A model generated the notes under the pieces. That model was not told the DNA's origin and ran no database searches. It saw only the letters and a list, made by a program, of their open reading frames with translations. A stretch of 64,000 nt of DNA from Phycisphaeraceae bacterium. Its GTDB lineage: Bacteria > Planctomycetota > Phycisphaerae > Phycisphaerales > Phycisphaeraceae. A program made the translations under genes and the position numbers. The stretch spans positions 1 through 64,000 of the forward strand of contig JANQFR010000065.1 of NCBI GenBank assembly GCA_028277745.1, in the 5' to 3' direction. Of this stretch, positions 17,802-26,845 are shown in pieces (the stretch's first letter is position 1; the number at the start of each line of letters is the position of its first letter).

Positions 17802-18837
17802 GATGGCTTCCTCTGTTCTTCGGCGGAGAAGTGGTCTGCCCACTTTTCAGCCTGGTTTGAACCGCTCCAGCAAGCCAGGACACGCCGCGATTGGGTAGGC
17901 GTAGTTTCTGCAGCATCCGGCCGGCCATCCGGCCCATGCGCAGCCTGTCGTATGTGATGGTTGAGAGATGAAGACCCGAGTCGGTGGTGCGGCCGCGGTC
18001 GTCGAAGCCCATGACCGAGACGTCGTCCGGGACCGTCAGCCCCATCCGCTCCAGCGCCGCGATGCACGGGACGGCGATCATGTCGCCGGTCTGGATCGCG
18101 GTCACCCCCGCGTCCATCATCCGCCGGCAGGCGTCGTCGAGGTGGTGCGGCTCCCAGTCCAGCGGGAGGGTCAGGTCGACCGTCGGCTTCATCCCACGGG
18201 CGCGCAGGGCTTCCATGCTGCCTTCAAACACCAGCTCGTGGGGCCACCGCGTGGGGGCGGTGCGAAACAGCAGCCCGATCCGTTCGTGCCCGAGGGAGAG
18301 CAGGTGCTCGATCGCCTGCCGGCTGCCGCCGAAGAAGTCGACCGTCACGCAGCTGTAGCGGCCATAGGCGAGGGGACGGTTGAAAAGCACCAGCGGCACG
18401 CCGGCCTGCAGGACCCTGTCGACGTAGCCGTCGCTGGGGTCGGCCCCGAACATGAGCAGCCCGTCGAGCTCCCGCCCTTCGAGATGCTGGATGAACATCT
18501 GGTCCTGGTCGACGTGGGCCTGCCCGCGCATGATGTTCAGCGTGCTCGCCGACCCCCCAAGCGATTGCTCCGCCCCGCGGATCAGCTCCCGGCAGTACTT
18601 GCTTTCAAGCCCGTCCACGAGGGTTTCGGGCGTGTAGACGAATCCGAATCGAAGGGCCTTGGCGCGGTCGGCGGTCTTGGGCGCCCGGTTGCCGCGTCCG
18701 CGGTACCCCAGCCGGCGGATCACCTCATCGACCCGATCCCGGGTCTCGGGGCTGACCCGCCCGCGGTGGTTCATCACGAGCGACACGGTGCTGGGAGCAA
18801 CTTGTGCTTCCCGGGCAACGTCAAGAATGGAGGCCAT
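17776..18837 (-). CDS. LacI-family transcriptional regulator 1
   Basis: The 353-aa product has the LacI DNA-binding domain at residues 1-50 ([20 protein letters not shown], hinge region near 45-60) and a periplasmic-binding-protein-like effector domain from about 60 to 330 ([20 protein letters not shown] at its end). It is the first gene of the minus-strand glycan operon and overlaps the following pseudopilin gene by 26 bases. It probably represses this operon and the divergent beta-helix gene from the 18838-19034 spacer. The effector sugar is unknown. Confidence 0.92.
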   Translation of the reverse strand: MASILDVAREAQVAPSTVSLVMNHRGRVSPETRDRVDEVIRRLGYRGRGNRAPKTADRAKALRFGFVYTPETLVDGLESKYCRELIRGAEQSLGGSASTLNIMRGQAHVDQDQMFIQHLEGRELDGLLMFGADPSDGYVDRVLQAGVPLVLFNRPLAYGRYSCVTVDFFGGSRQAIEHLLSLGHERIGLLFRTAPTRWPHELVFEGSMEALRARGMKPTVDLTLPLDWEPHHLDDACRRMMDAGVTAIQTGDMIAVPCIAALERMGLTVPDDVSVMGFDDRGRTTDSGLHLSTITYDRLRMGRMAGRMLQKLRLPNRGVSWLAGAVQTRLKSGQTTSPPKNRGSHHETWRRRN

Positions 18838-19034
18838 GTGAATACTCCGTAAGAGTCGATGTTAATCCCCGGGCGATCCGGGTCAAATGTTTTTTTAAGT
18901 TTTTTTTATTTTTTTCGATATCGATGCCCCGGCGCACCCTGATTTTATTACAGTATTTCCCGGCCTGCACCCCCTTCGAGCGGATAATGGAGGGCAAAGC
19001 ACTCTCCGTTCCAGTGAGCATCGTGATCGAAAAA
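18838..19034. promoter_or_regulatory. Divergent control region of the glycan-degradation locus
   Basis: The spacer between lacI and the second beta-helix gene includes a run of AT-rich sequence near 18888-18921 (T7, AAG, T8, A, T7), in contrast to the GC-rich surroundings. At 18868-18882 is CCCGG-GCGAT-CCGGG, an inverted repeat that could be a LacI-type operator. No clear -35/-10 pair stands out. Confidence 0.45.
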
Positions 19035-21047
19035 ATGGTGTATCTATTTGATTTGGTCAAGCCCGCCGTACTTTCGTTCGGTTTGATGTTCACGGCTGCT
19101 TCCCTCGCGGCGGACCTGGATGCCTCATCGTCCCAGGCGTTGCGCGAGCTGCCGCCGGTGTCGAACCGGCCTCTTCCGGGGGGGACGCTGATCCATGTCG
19201 ACCCGGTGAAAGGCCATGATGACGCATCGGGGACGGAGCGTGAGCCGCTGCGGACGGTCGGCCGGGCGCTGCAACTGGTCGGGCCCGGGGGGACGGTTTG
19301 TCTGCGGGGCGGGGTCTACTACGAGAATGTCTACGTCGCGGCCGTGGGGCGTGACGACGCCCCGATCACGATCCGCTCTTATCCCGGCGAGCGGGCTGTG
19401 ATCGACGGGGGGATCGAGGCGTTCTATCGATCGTCGCAGGAGGCGTGGCGTCCGGTTTCCTCCGATGAGGGGGTCGAAGGCGAATACGAGTCCGTTCAGA
19501 CCTACCGCCATGTCTATCAGCCGATCGGATCGTTCGGCGACTCGATGATCGGCCTGCAGACCTACTACCACGCGATGGATCTTCGCGCCGACCAGGAATT
19601 GGTGCACTATGACGATCCGTCGAAACGGCGCGAAGTCGACCACGCGCCGCTTTACTGCGGCCCCGGCTTGTGGTTCAACGCCGAGACCGGCCGGATCCAT
19701 GTCCGCCTGGCTCACACCGCGTTGGATGGCGTCGTCAACTATCGCGGAGCCACCGATCCCCGCCGGCTCCCCCTGGTGATCGCGCCGTTCCGGTCCGTCC
19801 CCCTGACCATCGAAGGGGCGGAGCACGTGGTTTTTCAGGACCTGGTCGTCCGCGGCGGCGGTTATGACACGGTTCGGCTCAACCTCGCGAACCACGTCAC
19901 GTTTGAGAACGTTGTGATCTGGGCCGGCACGTACGGCATCCGGGCGCAGGGCACGCAACACCTGCGGATGCTCGATTGCGCTGTTCACGGCAACATCCCG
20001 CCATGGGCGTTTCGATCCGACACCTCCAAGCGTGATTACCCCGGCCGGCCGCATCGCAACATCACACGCCTCAACACCCACGCCCTGCTCGTGCCTGACG
20101 CCGGCCGCGAATTCTCGGTTTACGCCACCCCCGTGAACGACCATTGGGAAATCGCGCACAGCGTCTGGACCGACGCTCACGACGGCCTCTACCTTGGCGG
20201 CATCAACGCCCGTTTCCACAACAACCTGGTCGAAAACATGCAGGACGACGGCGTGTACCTGTCTCCGATGTATCCCCGTCACGTCTATGCGCGCGACTGG
20301 GCGACGGTTTACGTCTATCAGAACCTTTTCCGCCAGGTGAACATGCCTATCGCTTTCGGCGGGCTCGACCGCAAGTCGGACATGCAGGATGTCATCTATA
20401 TCTATCGCAATATTTTCGACCAGCGCCTGCCCCTGAACTACGGCCGGCCGACGACGCAGAATCCCGAGAGGCGGTTCTGGGCCGGCGTGTTCATGTCTGA
20501 TCACGGCTCCCCGCCGTGGCCGGCGATGTACATCTATCACAACACCCTGATCTCGGGCGGCCAGCAACGCCATGCGCATCTGGGGCTCGTCAATTCGGCC
20601 CATCCCGACCGTCCCCGCCGGGTGTTCAACAACATTCTCGTTCACCTCCAGAACCTGCCCAACTATCCCATCAATCTGGACCCGGCGGCCAACGCGTACG
20701 CCGACGCCAACCTGTTCTGGAGCCCCAATCTCACCGCCGAACGGGAACGCGAGTTTTTCAGGCGTTTCCGCGCGTCTGGGCATTTCAAGGACAGCAAGGC
20801 CGTTCACCCTCCCGGCTTCGGCGCCAACGCCAAGCTGGCGGATCCGCGGTTCGAACGGTTGGAGACCGACGGTGAGGTCGAAAACGATTACCGCCTCCGG
20901 TCCGACAGCCCCGCGGTTGACGCGGGACTGGACCTGCCCGAAGCGTGGCCGGACCCGCTCCGCGACGCCGATGCAGGCCGTCCCGACCTGGGTGCGTTGC
21001 CTGTTGGCGCGGCGATGCCCGCGCCCGGGCCTCGCGTGGATGAATGA
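19035..21047 (+). CDS. Secreted right-handed beta-helix protein, paralog of 11775-14651
   Basis: The 670-aa product from ATG 19035 begins with a signal peptide (MVYLFDLVKPAVLSFGLMFT, cut near AASLAA). The repeat-start block HVDPVKGHDDASGTE, VCLRGGVYYENV, ITIRSYPGERAVIDGG is the same DUF1565 module as the 958-aa paralog, but the amidotransferase-like domain is missing. A long beta-helix follows. An in-frame ATG at 18987 would add 16 residues before the signal. It is divergent from lacI 1 and is followed by the TIM-barrel-like hydrolase. It probably acts as a lyase or epimerase on an extracellular polysaccharide; no catalytic residues can be named. Confidence 0.82.
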   Translation: MVYLFDLVKPAVLSFGLMFTAASLAADLDASSSQALRELPPVSNRPLPGGTLIHVDPVKGHDDASGTEREPLRTVGRALQLVGPGGTVCLRGGVYYENVYVAAVGRDDAPITIRSYPGERAVIDGGIEAFYRSSQEAWRPVSSDEGVEGEYESVQTYRHVYQPIGSFGDSMIGLQTYYHAMDLRADQELVHYDDPSKRREVDHAPLYCGPGLWFNAETGRIHVRLAHTALDGVVNYRGATDPRRLPLVIAPFRSVPLTIEGAEHVVFQDLVVRGGGYDTVRLNLANHVTFENVVIWAGTYGIRAQGTQHLRMLDCAVHGNIPPWAFRSDTSKRDYPGRPHRNITRLNTHALLVPDAGREFSVYATPVNDHWEIAHSVWTDAHDGLYLGGINARFHNNLVENMQDDGVYLSPMYPRHVYARDWATVYVYQNLFRQVNMPIAFGGLDRKSDMQDVIYIYRNIFDQRLPLNYGRPTTQNPERRFWAGVFMSDHGSPPWPAMYIYHNTLISGGQQRHAHLGLVNSAHPDRPRRVFNNILVHLQNLPNYPINLDPAANAYADANLFWSPNLTAEREREFFRRFRASGHFKDSKAVHPPGFGANAKLADPRFERLETDGEVENDYRLRSDSPAVDAGLDLPEAWPDPLRDADAGRPDLGALPVGAAMPAPGPRVDE

Positions 21048-21131
21048 CCGATTGGATCGACCGGGTGGCCGCGCATCGGAGCCGGCCGCGTCGTCGTTCC
21101 CGACAGCCCGGCTTGAGACCGAGTGATCCCC

Positions 21132-22880
21132 ATGAGACTTGATCTGCACACCACGATCGACTTTTACGACGACCTCTTGTACGCGGAGCGTTTTTTCGAG
21201 CCGCACGAATACGACGCGATGTTCGCGCGTCTCGCGTCGCTGGGCATGAAACGGGTGAACTGGATTATTCACACGTGGTGGGGGCTGGATCAACAACCCA
21301 TCGCCGGCCATCCGGACCTGCTGAGTTTCTTGGTGGAGACCGCGCATTCCCACGGTCTTGAGCTTTACGCCTGCATCAAGCCTTACGAATGCGGTTTCAG
21401 CGTGCCCGGCCGCTCGTATTTCCCTCACACGTTACCGCAGCCCGACGGCGTGCCGTTCATCAACGATCTGCGGGGCCTCACGGTGCTCTGCGATCCGTTC
21501 ACCGCGGCCCACCCTCACCTGCGTTACAAACGCAAGCCCGGCGACTGGACGGTGGATCGAGAGGTGGCGCGTATCGATCTGATCAAGCTCGGCGTCGACC
21601 CGACGCGCGTCCGCCCGGAACACCTGAGCATCCATGTGGGGGAGGAGAACGGCCGGCTCGAGCCGTTCGACTGCCGCCCGCAATTCGTGGAAACGATCGA
21701 GTGGCGCGACGGTTTCCCCAGCGGACAGGAGTGCCGGGTTCTCTCGCTGCGCGGGTTGAACATCCCAAGCCGGTACCGCTACGTGTTCGTGCGTTGCAGC
21801 CTGACCGGAGGCGACCCCGATTTCGGCAACACCCCGTTGCGGTTGATGGAGATCTATGACAGCGAGGGCGGCCTGCTCCCCTCCACCCCGGCGGAGGAGC
21901 GCATCGACCCGTCCAAGGTCGGCTGGCCCTGGCCGGAGAACACCACCGCGTATTACGGCCTGAACCCCGACGTGCAGGCGTTTTTCGCCGACCGTGAGAA
22001 GGTCGAAGCCGCCTGTCAGGACCTCTACGTTTACGACCGTCGCACCGCCGAGCCGTTCGCCGAAGGCCCCAAGTATCTGGATGAGCGTGGATTTGCCGGC
22101 GTTGCGTGCGGGAAGAACGAATACCTGCAGGGCCCTTTGAACCTGGTGTATCCGGAGGTGCAGGAGTACTGGCTCGGTGTGGCCGAGGCCTCTCTGGCGG
22201 CCGGTGTTGACGGCATCAACATCCGTTTCGCGGGCCACAGCGCCAAGGCGCACGAGCGTGACGAGTACGGCCTGGGCGAGCCGCAGGTCGTCGCCGGGGC
22301 GATGATGGAGAACGGCCGGATCGATCGTCAGAAAGCCCATCAGATCAACGGTGACGCCGTGACCCAATGGCTCGCGCGGCTCCGCACGCTGACGTGGGAT
22401 CGTCGCGCCAAGATGGCGGTCCACATCCACAGCTCATACATGTACCGCGATGAACGGACCTGGCGGGCGTCACACAACACCCCGCCCGCCCCCAACACCG
22501 AGTTTCAATGGAAGCGGTGGATCGACGAGGTCCATGTCGATGAAGTCACGTTGAAGATCCAGAACCTGAGCCGCGCCCGGCATGACCATTTCGTCGACTC
22601 GGTCTGCAACGCCGCGGCCGCAGCGGACGTGAAAGTGACCTACGTCGGTGGGGCCAGCACCGCGCCCGAAGCCAATTGCGGTCAGCCTTCCATGCACCGC
22701 CGCATGGCTTATGCGGACGCCGACCCGCGCATCAACGCGTTTGATTTTTATGAAGTCGCCTTCTATGCGCGTCTCCTTCAGGACGGCGTATTTGAAGTGA
22801 ATCCGTCGTTCGTTGAGTTCCTGCGCAAATACAACCCCCGCGCCGGGCAGCGCGAGCTGGAGCCGTCCGCGGAAAAGTAG
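21132..22880 (+). CDS. Putative TIM-barrel glycoside hydrolase (unknown family)
   Basis: The 582-aa product lacks a signal peptide. N-terminal sequence LASLGMKRVNWIIHTWW and HGLELYACIKPYE, then later GVDGINIRFAGHS, KMAVHIHSSYMY and IDEVHVDEVTLKI, alternate short strands and helices in the way of a TIM barrel, and resemble unclassified glycoside hydrolase-like (GHL) proteins. I see no family-specific catalytic motif, so substrate and mechanism are unknown. The ATG at 21132 is preferred to the GTG at 21123 because the nine extra bases carry no ribosome site. It sits 84 bases after the beta-helix gene and 86 before the propeller gene, probably one transcript. Confidence 0.62.
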   Translation: MRLDLHTTIDFYDDLLYAERFFEPHEYDAMFARLASLGMKRVNWIIHTWWGLDQQPIAGHPDLLSFLVETAHSHGLELYACIKPYECGFSVPGRSYFPHTLPQPDGVPFINDLRGLTVLCDPFTAAHPHLRYKRKPGDWTVDREVARIDLIKLGVDPTRVRPEHLSIHVGEENGRLEPFDCRPQFVETIEWRDGFPSGQECRVLSLRGLNIPSRYRYVFVRCSLTGGDPDFGNTPLRLMEIYDSEGGLLPSTPAEERIDPSKVGWPWPENTTAYYGLNPDVQAFFADREKVEAACQDLYVYDRRTAEPFAEGPKYLDERGFAGVACGKNEYLQGPLNLVYPEVQEYWLGVAEASLAAGVDGINIRFAGHSAKAHERDEYGLGEPQVVAGAMMENGRIDRQKAHQINGDAVTQWLARLRTLTWDRRAKMAVHIHSSYMYRDERTWRASHNTPPAPNTEFQWKRWIDEVHVDEVTLKIQNLSRARHDHFVDSVCNAAAAADVKVTYVGGASTAPEANCGQPSMHRRMAYADADPRINAFDFYEVAFYARLLQDGVFEVNPSFVEFLRKYNPRAGQRELEPSAEK

Positions 22881-22966
22881 AGATGCCCTGGTTGATTCAA
22901 AACGCCGCCCTGGCGGTCATGCCGGGCTTGGCCCAGGCATGGCCGAGCGGTGGAGCATGAGCCTTC

Positions 22967-24451
22967 ATGATGTCTGACCCAACCGTTTCACCGTTTGATG
23001 TTGGCGGCAACAAGCAGCTTTTTATCGATGAGCGGTTTATCGCCCAGGCCGACGGCGTCCGTCTGGTGATGAACCCCCCGATGCGTGACGCCGAGCCGGT
23101 CCTGACCGCGGACCGGCCGTGGGAGCCCCACGGCATCACCGGGTTCACCACGGTGATGCATGATCAGGGGAAGTTCCGCGCCTGGTATGGCGCCGTCTTC
23201 AAGTTTGGTTTTCCGCAGGAAGGCGCCATCCGTCTCGCTTACGCCGAGTCTGACGACGGCCTGGCGTGGACCAAGCCCGAGCTCGGGCTTATCGAATTCG
23301 ATGGGTCTTCGCAGAACAACCTGGTGGCCCCGCTGCACCCGCGCCAAAGCATGCAGGGCGGCACGATCTTCCGTGACGAACACGCGCCGGCCGACCGGCG
23401 GTATCGGCTGTGGACCAAGTTCCGCCCGACCAATGACGAACTGGAATCCGGCGTCCGGGCCGGGTTGTGGGCGATGCACTCGCCCGATGGGCTGCGCTGG
23501 CGATACGACGAGGGGCAGCCGAACCCGCCGACGATCATGTGCGATACGCAGAACATGTTCTTCTGGGACGACCGTATCGAGCAGTATGTGGGTTACACGC
23601 GTGTCCGTGAGACGCAGCACGCGGATGAGGCCGCGGTGATTCAACGCGGCGTCGGCAGCTATCGGGCGATCGGCCGCATCACGTCGTCCGACTTTGAGAA
23701 CTGGTCGGAGCAGCAGATCGTTTTCGAGGCGGACGCCCTGGACCTGGCCAGGCCGACGCCTCAGCGCGATGATGTCCTGAAGCCGGTGGTCGACATTTAC
23801 ACAAGCTGCGCGATGAAGTACCCCTGGGCGCAGGACGCTTACTTCATGTTCCCCTCGATCTATCATCACTGGGGGCCCGGAGATTTCCCCGCGACGATGG
23901 ACATCGAACTGCTGACCAGCCGGGACGGGATCGCCTGGCAGCGCTGCGGCGAACGTTTGCCGTTCATCCGGCGCGGGCTCGACGGCCGGCCGGACGGCGG
24001 GATGATCTTCGCCAACCCGTGGCTGATCGATCGGGGCGATGAATTGTGGCTGTATTACACCGGCCGCGGCGACACCCATGACCTGGAAGGTGAAAAAACA
24101 TACTCCTCCGGGCTCTATCGCAGCCGGATTCGGCGTGATGGGTTCGTGAGCGTTGATGCGCCGGTGCAGGGTGGGCGCTTTCAAACCCCGGCGCTCGTTT
24201 TCTCGGGCGGGCGTCTGGAGTTGAATTACGACGGGAGCGGGGGCGGTTGGCTCAAGGCCGAGTTGCGGCGCCCCGACGGCGCGCCGATCCCGGGCTTCAC
24301 CCTGGACGACGCCGACCCGGTGACGGGCAACGCGATCTGCAAGCGCTTGAGTTGGCGTCACAACGAAGACCTGTCCCGCCTGTCCGGCACGCCGGTGCAG
24401 TTGGCCTTTCTGATGAGTGATTCGAAGCTTTTCTCGTTTCAGTTCGTGTAG
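22967..24451 (+). CDS. Five-bladed beta-propeller glycosidase-like protein
   Basis: The 494-aa product carries repeated blade ends of the type S-x-DG-x-x-W: SDDGLAW near 97, SPDGLRW near 170, SSDFENW near 240 and SRDGIAW near 322. Such repeats are found in GH32/43/62/117-type propellers, whose acid residues sit at the centre, and the core KQLFIDERFIAQ near residues 16-27 is common in planctomycete members. There is no signal peptide. It follows the TIM-barrel gene and precedes an AT-rich spacer and the second lacI, so it likely handles an imported oligosaccharide or acts with the surface enzymes. It could also be a sugar-binding propeller without activity. Confidence 0.65.
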   Translation: MMSDPTVSPFDVGGNKQLFIDERFIAQADGVRLVMNPPMRDAEPVLTADRPWEPHGITGFTTVMHDQGKFRAWYGAVFKFGFPQEGAIRLAYAESDDGLAWTKPELGLIEFDGSSQNNLVAPLHPRQSMQGGTIFRDEHAPADRRYRLWTKFRPTNDELESGVRAGLWAMHSPDGLRWRYDEGQPNPPTIMCDTQNMFFWDDRIEQYVGYTRVRETQHADEAAVIQRGVGSYRAIGRITSSDFENWSEQQIVFEADALDLARPTPQRDDVLKPVVDIYTSCAMKYPWAQDAYFMFPSIYHHWGPGDFPATMDIELLTSRDGIAWQRCGERLPFIRRGLDGRPDGGMIFANPWLIDRGDELWLYYTGRGDTHDLEGEKTYSSGLYRSRIRRDGFVSVDAPVQGGRFQTPALVFSGGRLELNYDGSGGGWLKAELRRPDGAPIPGFTLDDADPVTGNAICKRLSWRHNEDLSRLSGTPVQLAFLMSDSKLFSFQFV

Positions 24452-24735
24452 AGCCTGGGCGGACGCCGTCAACACGTCAAGCCTTTCTACGTTCGTGCTC
24501 CCGACATGGCGCGGCGGCTTCATCCCGTGCGCCAAGCCATCGGCTGAAACCGCTGAAAGATAAATTTATCATCAATTTGATATGATTATTAGTATATGTA
24601 AAATACTTTAAAATATATTTTTAAAAAATTTTGATAAATTATTAGCAAAATTTATTGCAGCCTTCCAGCGGCTCGTTTAGGATGATGGTTGCGTCGCGAG
24701 GCGCCTGCTCATTTTCTATTGGTTGATGACCTGAC
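24452..24735 (+). promoter_or_regulatory. AT-rich promoter region of lacI 2
   Basis: A 284-base spacer whose middle (about 24552-24660) is markedly AT-rich, with repeated TTTA, AAAT and TATA words, in a GC-rich genome. No gene or hairpin terminator is seen. The stretch likely carries the promoter of the second lacI gene; I cannot fix the exact -35/-10 boxes. Confidence 0.45.
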
Positions 24736-25740
24736 ATGGCCTTTACCGCGGAAGTAGCTCAGATCGCGAGCGTTTCACCGAGCACGGTGTCGCTCGTCGT
24801 CAACGGCAAGGGGCGTGTCAGCCCCCAGACGCGCCAGCGTGTCCGTGAAGCGATCCGCCGGCTGGGTTATGACGTCAAGCCGAAGCAGGCCGAGAGCCGC
24901 AGCCCGTTCGAGGTCGCGGTGATCTACTGCCCCGATACGGTGCACGACGGCGAGGTCTCGAAACTCACCGGCCAGGTGATCGAAGGCGTTCGCGGCCGGC
25001 TTGTGAAAGCCGGCGGGCACATGAGCCTGTATCAGGGGCAGGCGGATGTCACGGTGGACATCCTGTTTCGCCAGCGGGTGGAGGCGGGTGATGTCAACGG
25101 CGCGATCCTGATCGGCCCCGGGCCGCGCGACGGGTATCTCGACTACCTCGTGGGCTGCCCGATGCCGCTCGTCGTCATCAACCGCCAGCCGCGCTATAAC
25201 GAATTCAGTTCGGTCTCGGTGGACTATCACGGCCTGGGCAAACTGGCCATGGGCCATCTGCTGTCACAGGGGCATGAGCGGATCGCGCTGCTGCTGGGGC
25301 CTCGGCGGGAGTGGCTGTGGCGATCGGTGGTGGCCGGGAGCATGAAGGGTCTGAAAGACCGGGGGCTGTCCCCGGCGTTCATGCAGCATGTCGATGCGCG
25401 TAACGTGCCGACGGACATGGCTCAGCGCCTGGTCGACAGCGGCGTGACCGCGGTGTTCACCGGCGATTACACCGCCGCGGTCCTGCTCGAACGCTTTCAT
25501 GAGATGGGCGTCTCTGTGCCCGGGCGGATGTCAGTGCTGGGGTTTGATGACCTGGGTTTCATTTCATCGACGGGCCTGAAACTGACATCGATCGGCTACG
25601 ACAAGCAGCGGCTGGGCCGCCTGGCGATCGATTTTGTGCAGCGGCTGGCGCAGTCCAAGCGCAAGCTTGGTCATCTGTCGGCGTCGGTCTGCGTTCGGAT
25701 GGCGGAGGGACAGACGGTCGCCCCGCCCGCCGAGCCCTGA
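24736..25740 (+). CDS. LacI-family transcriptional regulator 2
   Basis: The 334-aa product has a LacI DNA-binding domain whose first helix differs from the usual start (MAFTAEVAQIASVSPSTVSL), followed by the recognition region and RRLGYDVK, then a periplasmic-binding-like effector domain (MSVLGFDDLGFISSTGLKLT, typical of the family's last third). It is preceded by an AT-rich spacer and followed by the two PEP-CTERM genes, so it may control them and the preceding hydrolases. It is a paralog of the 17776-18837 regulator. Confidence 0.9.
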   Translation: MAFTAEVAQIASVSPSTVSLVVNGKGRVSPQTRQRVREAIRRLGYDVKPKQAESRSPFEVAVIYCPDTVHDGEVSKLTGQVIEGVRGRLVKAGGHMSLYQGQADVTVDILFRQRVEAGDVNGAILIGPGPRDGYLDYLVGCPMPLVVINRQPRYNEFSSVSVDYHGLGKLAMGHLLSQGHERIALLLGPRREWLWRSVVAGSMKGLKDRGLSPAFMQHVDARNVPTDMAQRLVDSGVTAVFTGDYTAAVLLERFHEMGVSVPGRMSVLGFDDLGFISSTGLKLTSIGYDKQRLGRLAIDFVQRLAQSKRKLGHLSASVCVRMAEGQTVAPPAEP

Positions 25741-25802
25741 CTTTTGATTTTTTTTCGCCTGCGAAGCTCGAAACTTTTATTTAGATGCCAGGAGGATCAA
25801 CG

Positions 25803-26597
25803 ATGCGGAATGTACGACTTGGGGCCTTAGCGGCTTTCATGACAGGGGTTTTGACCATGCCGGCGGGCGCGGCCGTCCTGGCCGAATACGACGCCGGCGT
25901 CGAGGCCGCGCCGGGGGTGAGCGGCGCCGCGGACCCGGTGTCCCAGGGCTGGACCCCGGTTCAGATCGGCTCGCATATATGGAGTGTCGGTCTGGATTCC
26001 TTGCAGGGCGGTTGGCGGGTCACGGACGGCACGAGTGACTGGCAGCCACGCTACACCACCGCGCTGGACGCCAGCGACACCGCGGCGATGGACGCCGATG
26101 GCTGGTCTATAACCTGGATCGTGAGCCGTCCTAAAGACGCGGTTCGCCCTGGTTTCACAAGCGTTAATTTTTACAGCAGTAACCTGACCCGGGACAAAGC
26201 CGGCCTCTCGATCGGGCGTTCAGGCCAGTACCGATACGACCTGAGATTGGATGCGTCGCCCAATGGTGACTTATTGGTGAATGATGGCACAACCGACCAT
26301 GTCATGAAGACCGGCACGGTGGTCACGGACGCTTTTGACACCTTTTTCACCCTGGTCCTGAACTATGACGCGGTCACTGATTCAGCCACGCTGACCCTCG
26401 GATCAACCGTCGTGAATCTGGCCTCTACGGGCACGGTCACCGATGACGAGATCGTGTTTGGTTCGCTGGTCAGGGATAACGCCGGCTCCGCGATTTACAA
26501 CCTGGTGCGGCTCGAATCGCCCCCGATTCCTGAGCCTGCGTCATTGGTCTTGTTCGCGGCGGGCGGGTTTTTGATGACGGTCCGGGGCGCTCGCTGA
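25803..26597 (+). CDS. PEP-CTERM sorted secreted protein 1
   Basis: The 264-aa product has a signal peptide (about residues 1-25) and ends with the PEP-CTERM sorting signal: IPEPASLVLF, a hydrophobic stretch and a basic tail, the substrate of an exosortase that cuts and anchors proteins at the surface. The middle is beta-rich with repeated Thr/Ser/Gly and resembles a LamG/concanavalin-like domain, which would suit carbohydrate binding. ATG 25803 follows a strong AGGAGG site eight bases upstream. No exosortase gene is in the window. It is close to the second lacI and just before the larger PEP-CTERM gene. Confidence 0.85.
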   Translation: MRNVRLGALAAFMTGVLTMPAGAAVLAEYDAGVEAAPGVSGAADPVSQGWTPVQIGSHIWSVGLDSLQGGWRVTDGTSDWQPRYTTALDASDTAAMDADGWSITWIVSRPKDAVRPGFTSVNFYSSNLTRDKAGLSIGRSGQYRYDLRLDASPNGDLLVNDGTTDHVMKTGTVVTDAFDTFFTLVLNYDAVTDSATLTLGSTVVNLASTGTVTDDEIVFGSLVRDNAGSAIYNLVRLESPPIPEPASLVLFAAGGFLMTVRGAR

Positions 26598-26845
26598 GGG
26601 CGAGGCCTGGAAACCCGATCCCGTACGGATTGAATAACTGGCGGACGGCCTAACTGCTCTGGGGATTGTTCGAGCCGTCTTTGGGAAGCCTCCTTCCTTC
26701 AGGCCGGCAGCCCCGTTCTGTGTTGAAACCTCGCGGGACTTATCGCGTTTTGTGTGAGCCAGATACACATGCCCGCCACAAATCGTGAGATACCCATTGG
26801 CCTGCTTTGAACAAGATGACTCTGGTTGACACCAGGAGGATAAAC

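Noticed and set aside
19125..21428. A 767-codon open frame on the minus strand opposite the beta-helix gene
   Set aside because: The forward frame has a signal peptide and repeated beta-helix motifs; the reverse frame has only biased composition.
24552..24660. AT-rich block as possible foreign DNA
   Set aside because: It is short, sits exactly upstream of a regulator gene and has no mobile-gene remains, so a promoter region is the simpler reading.
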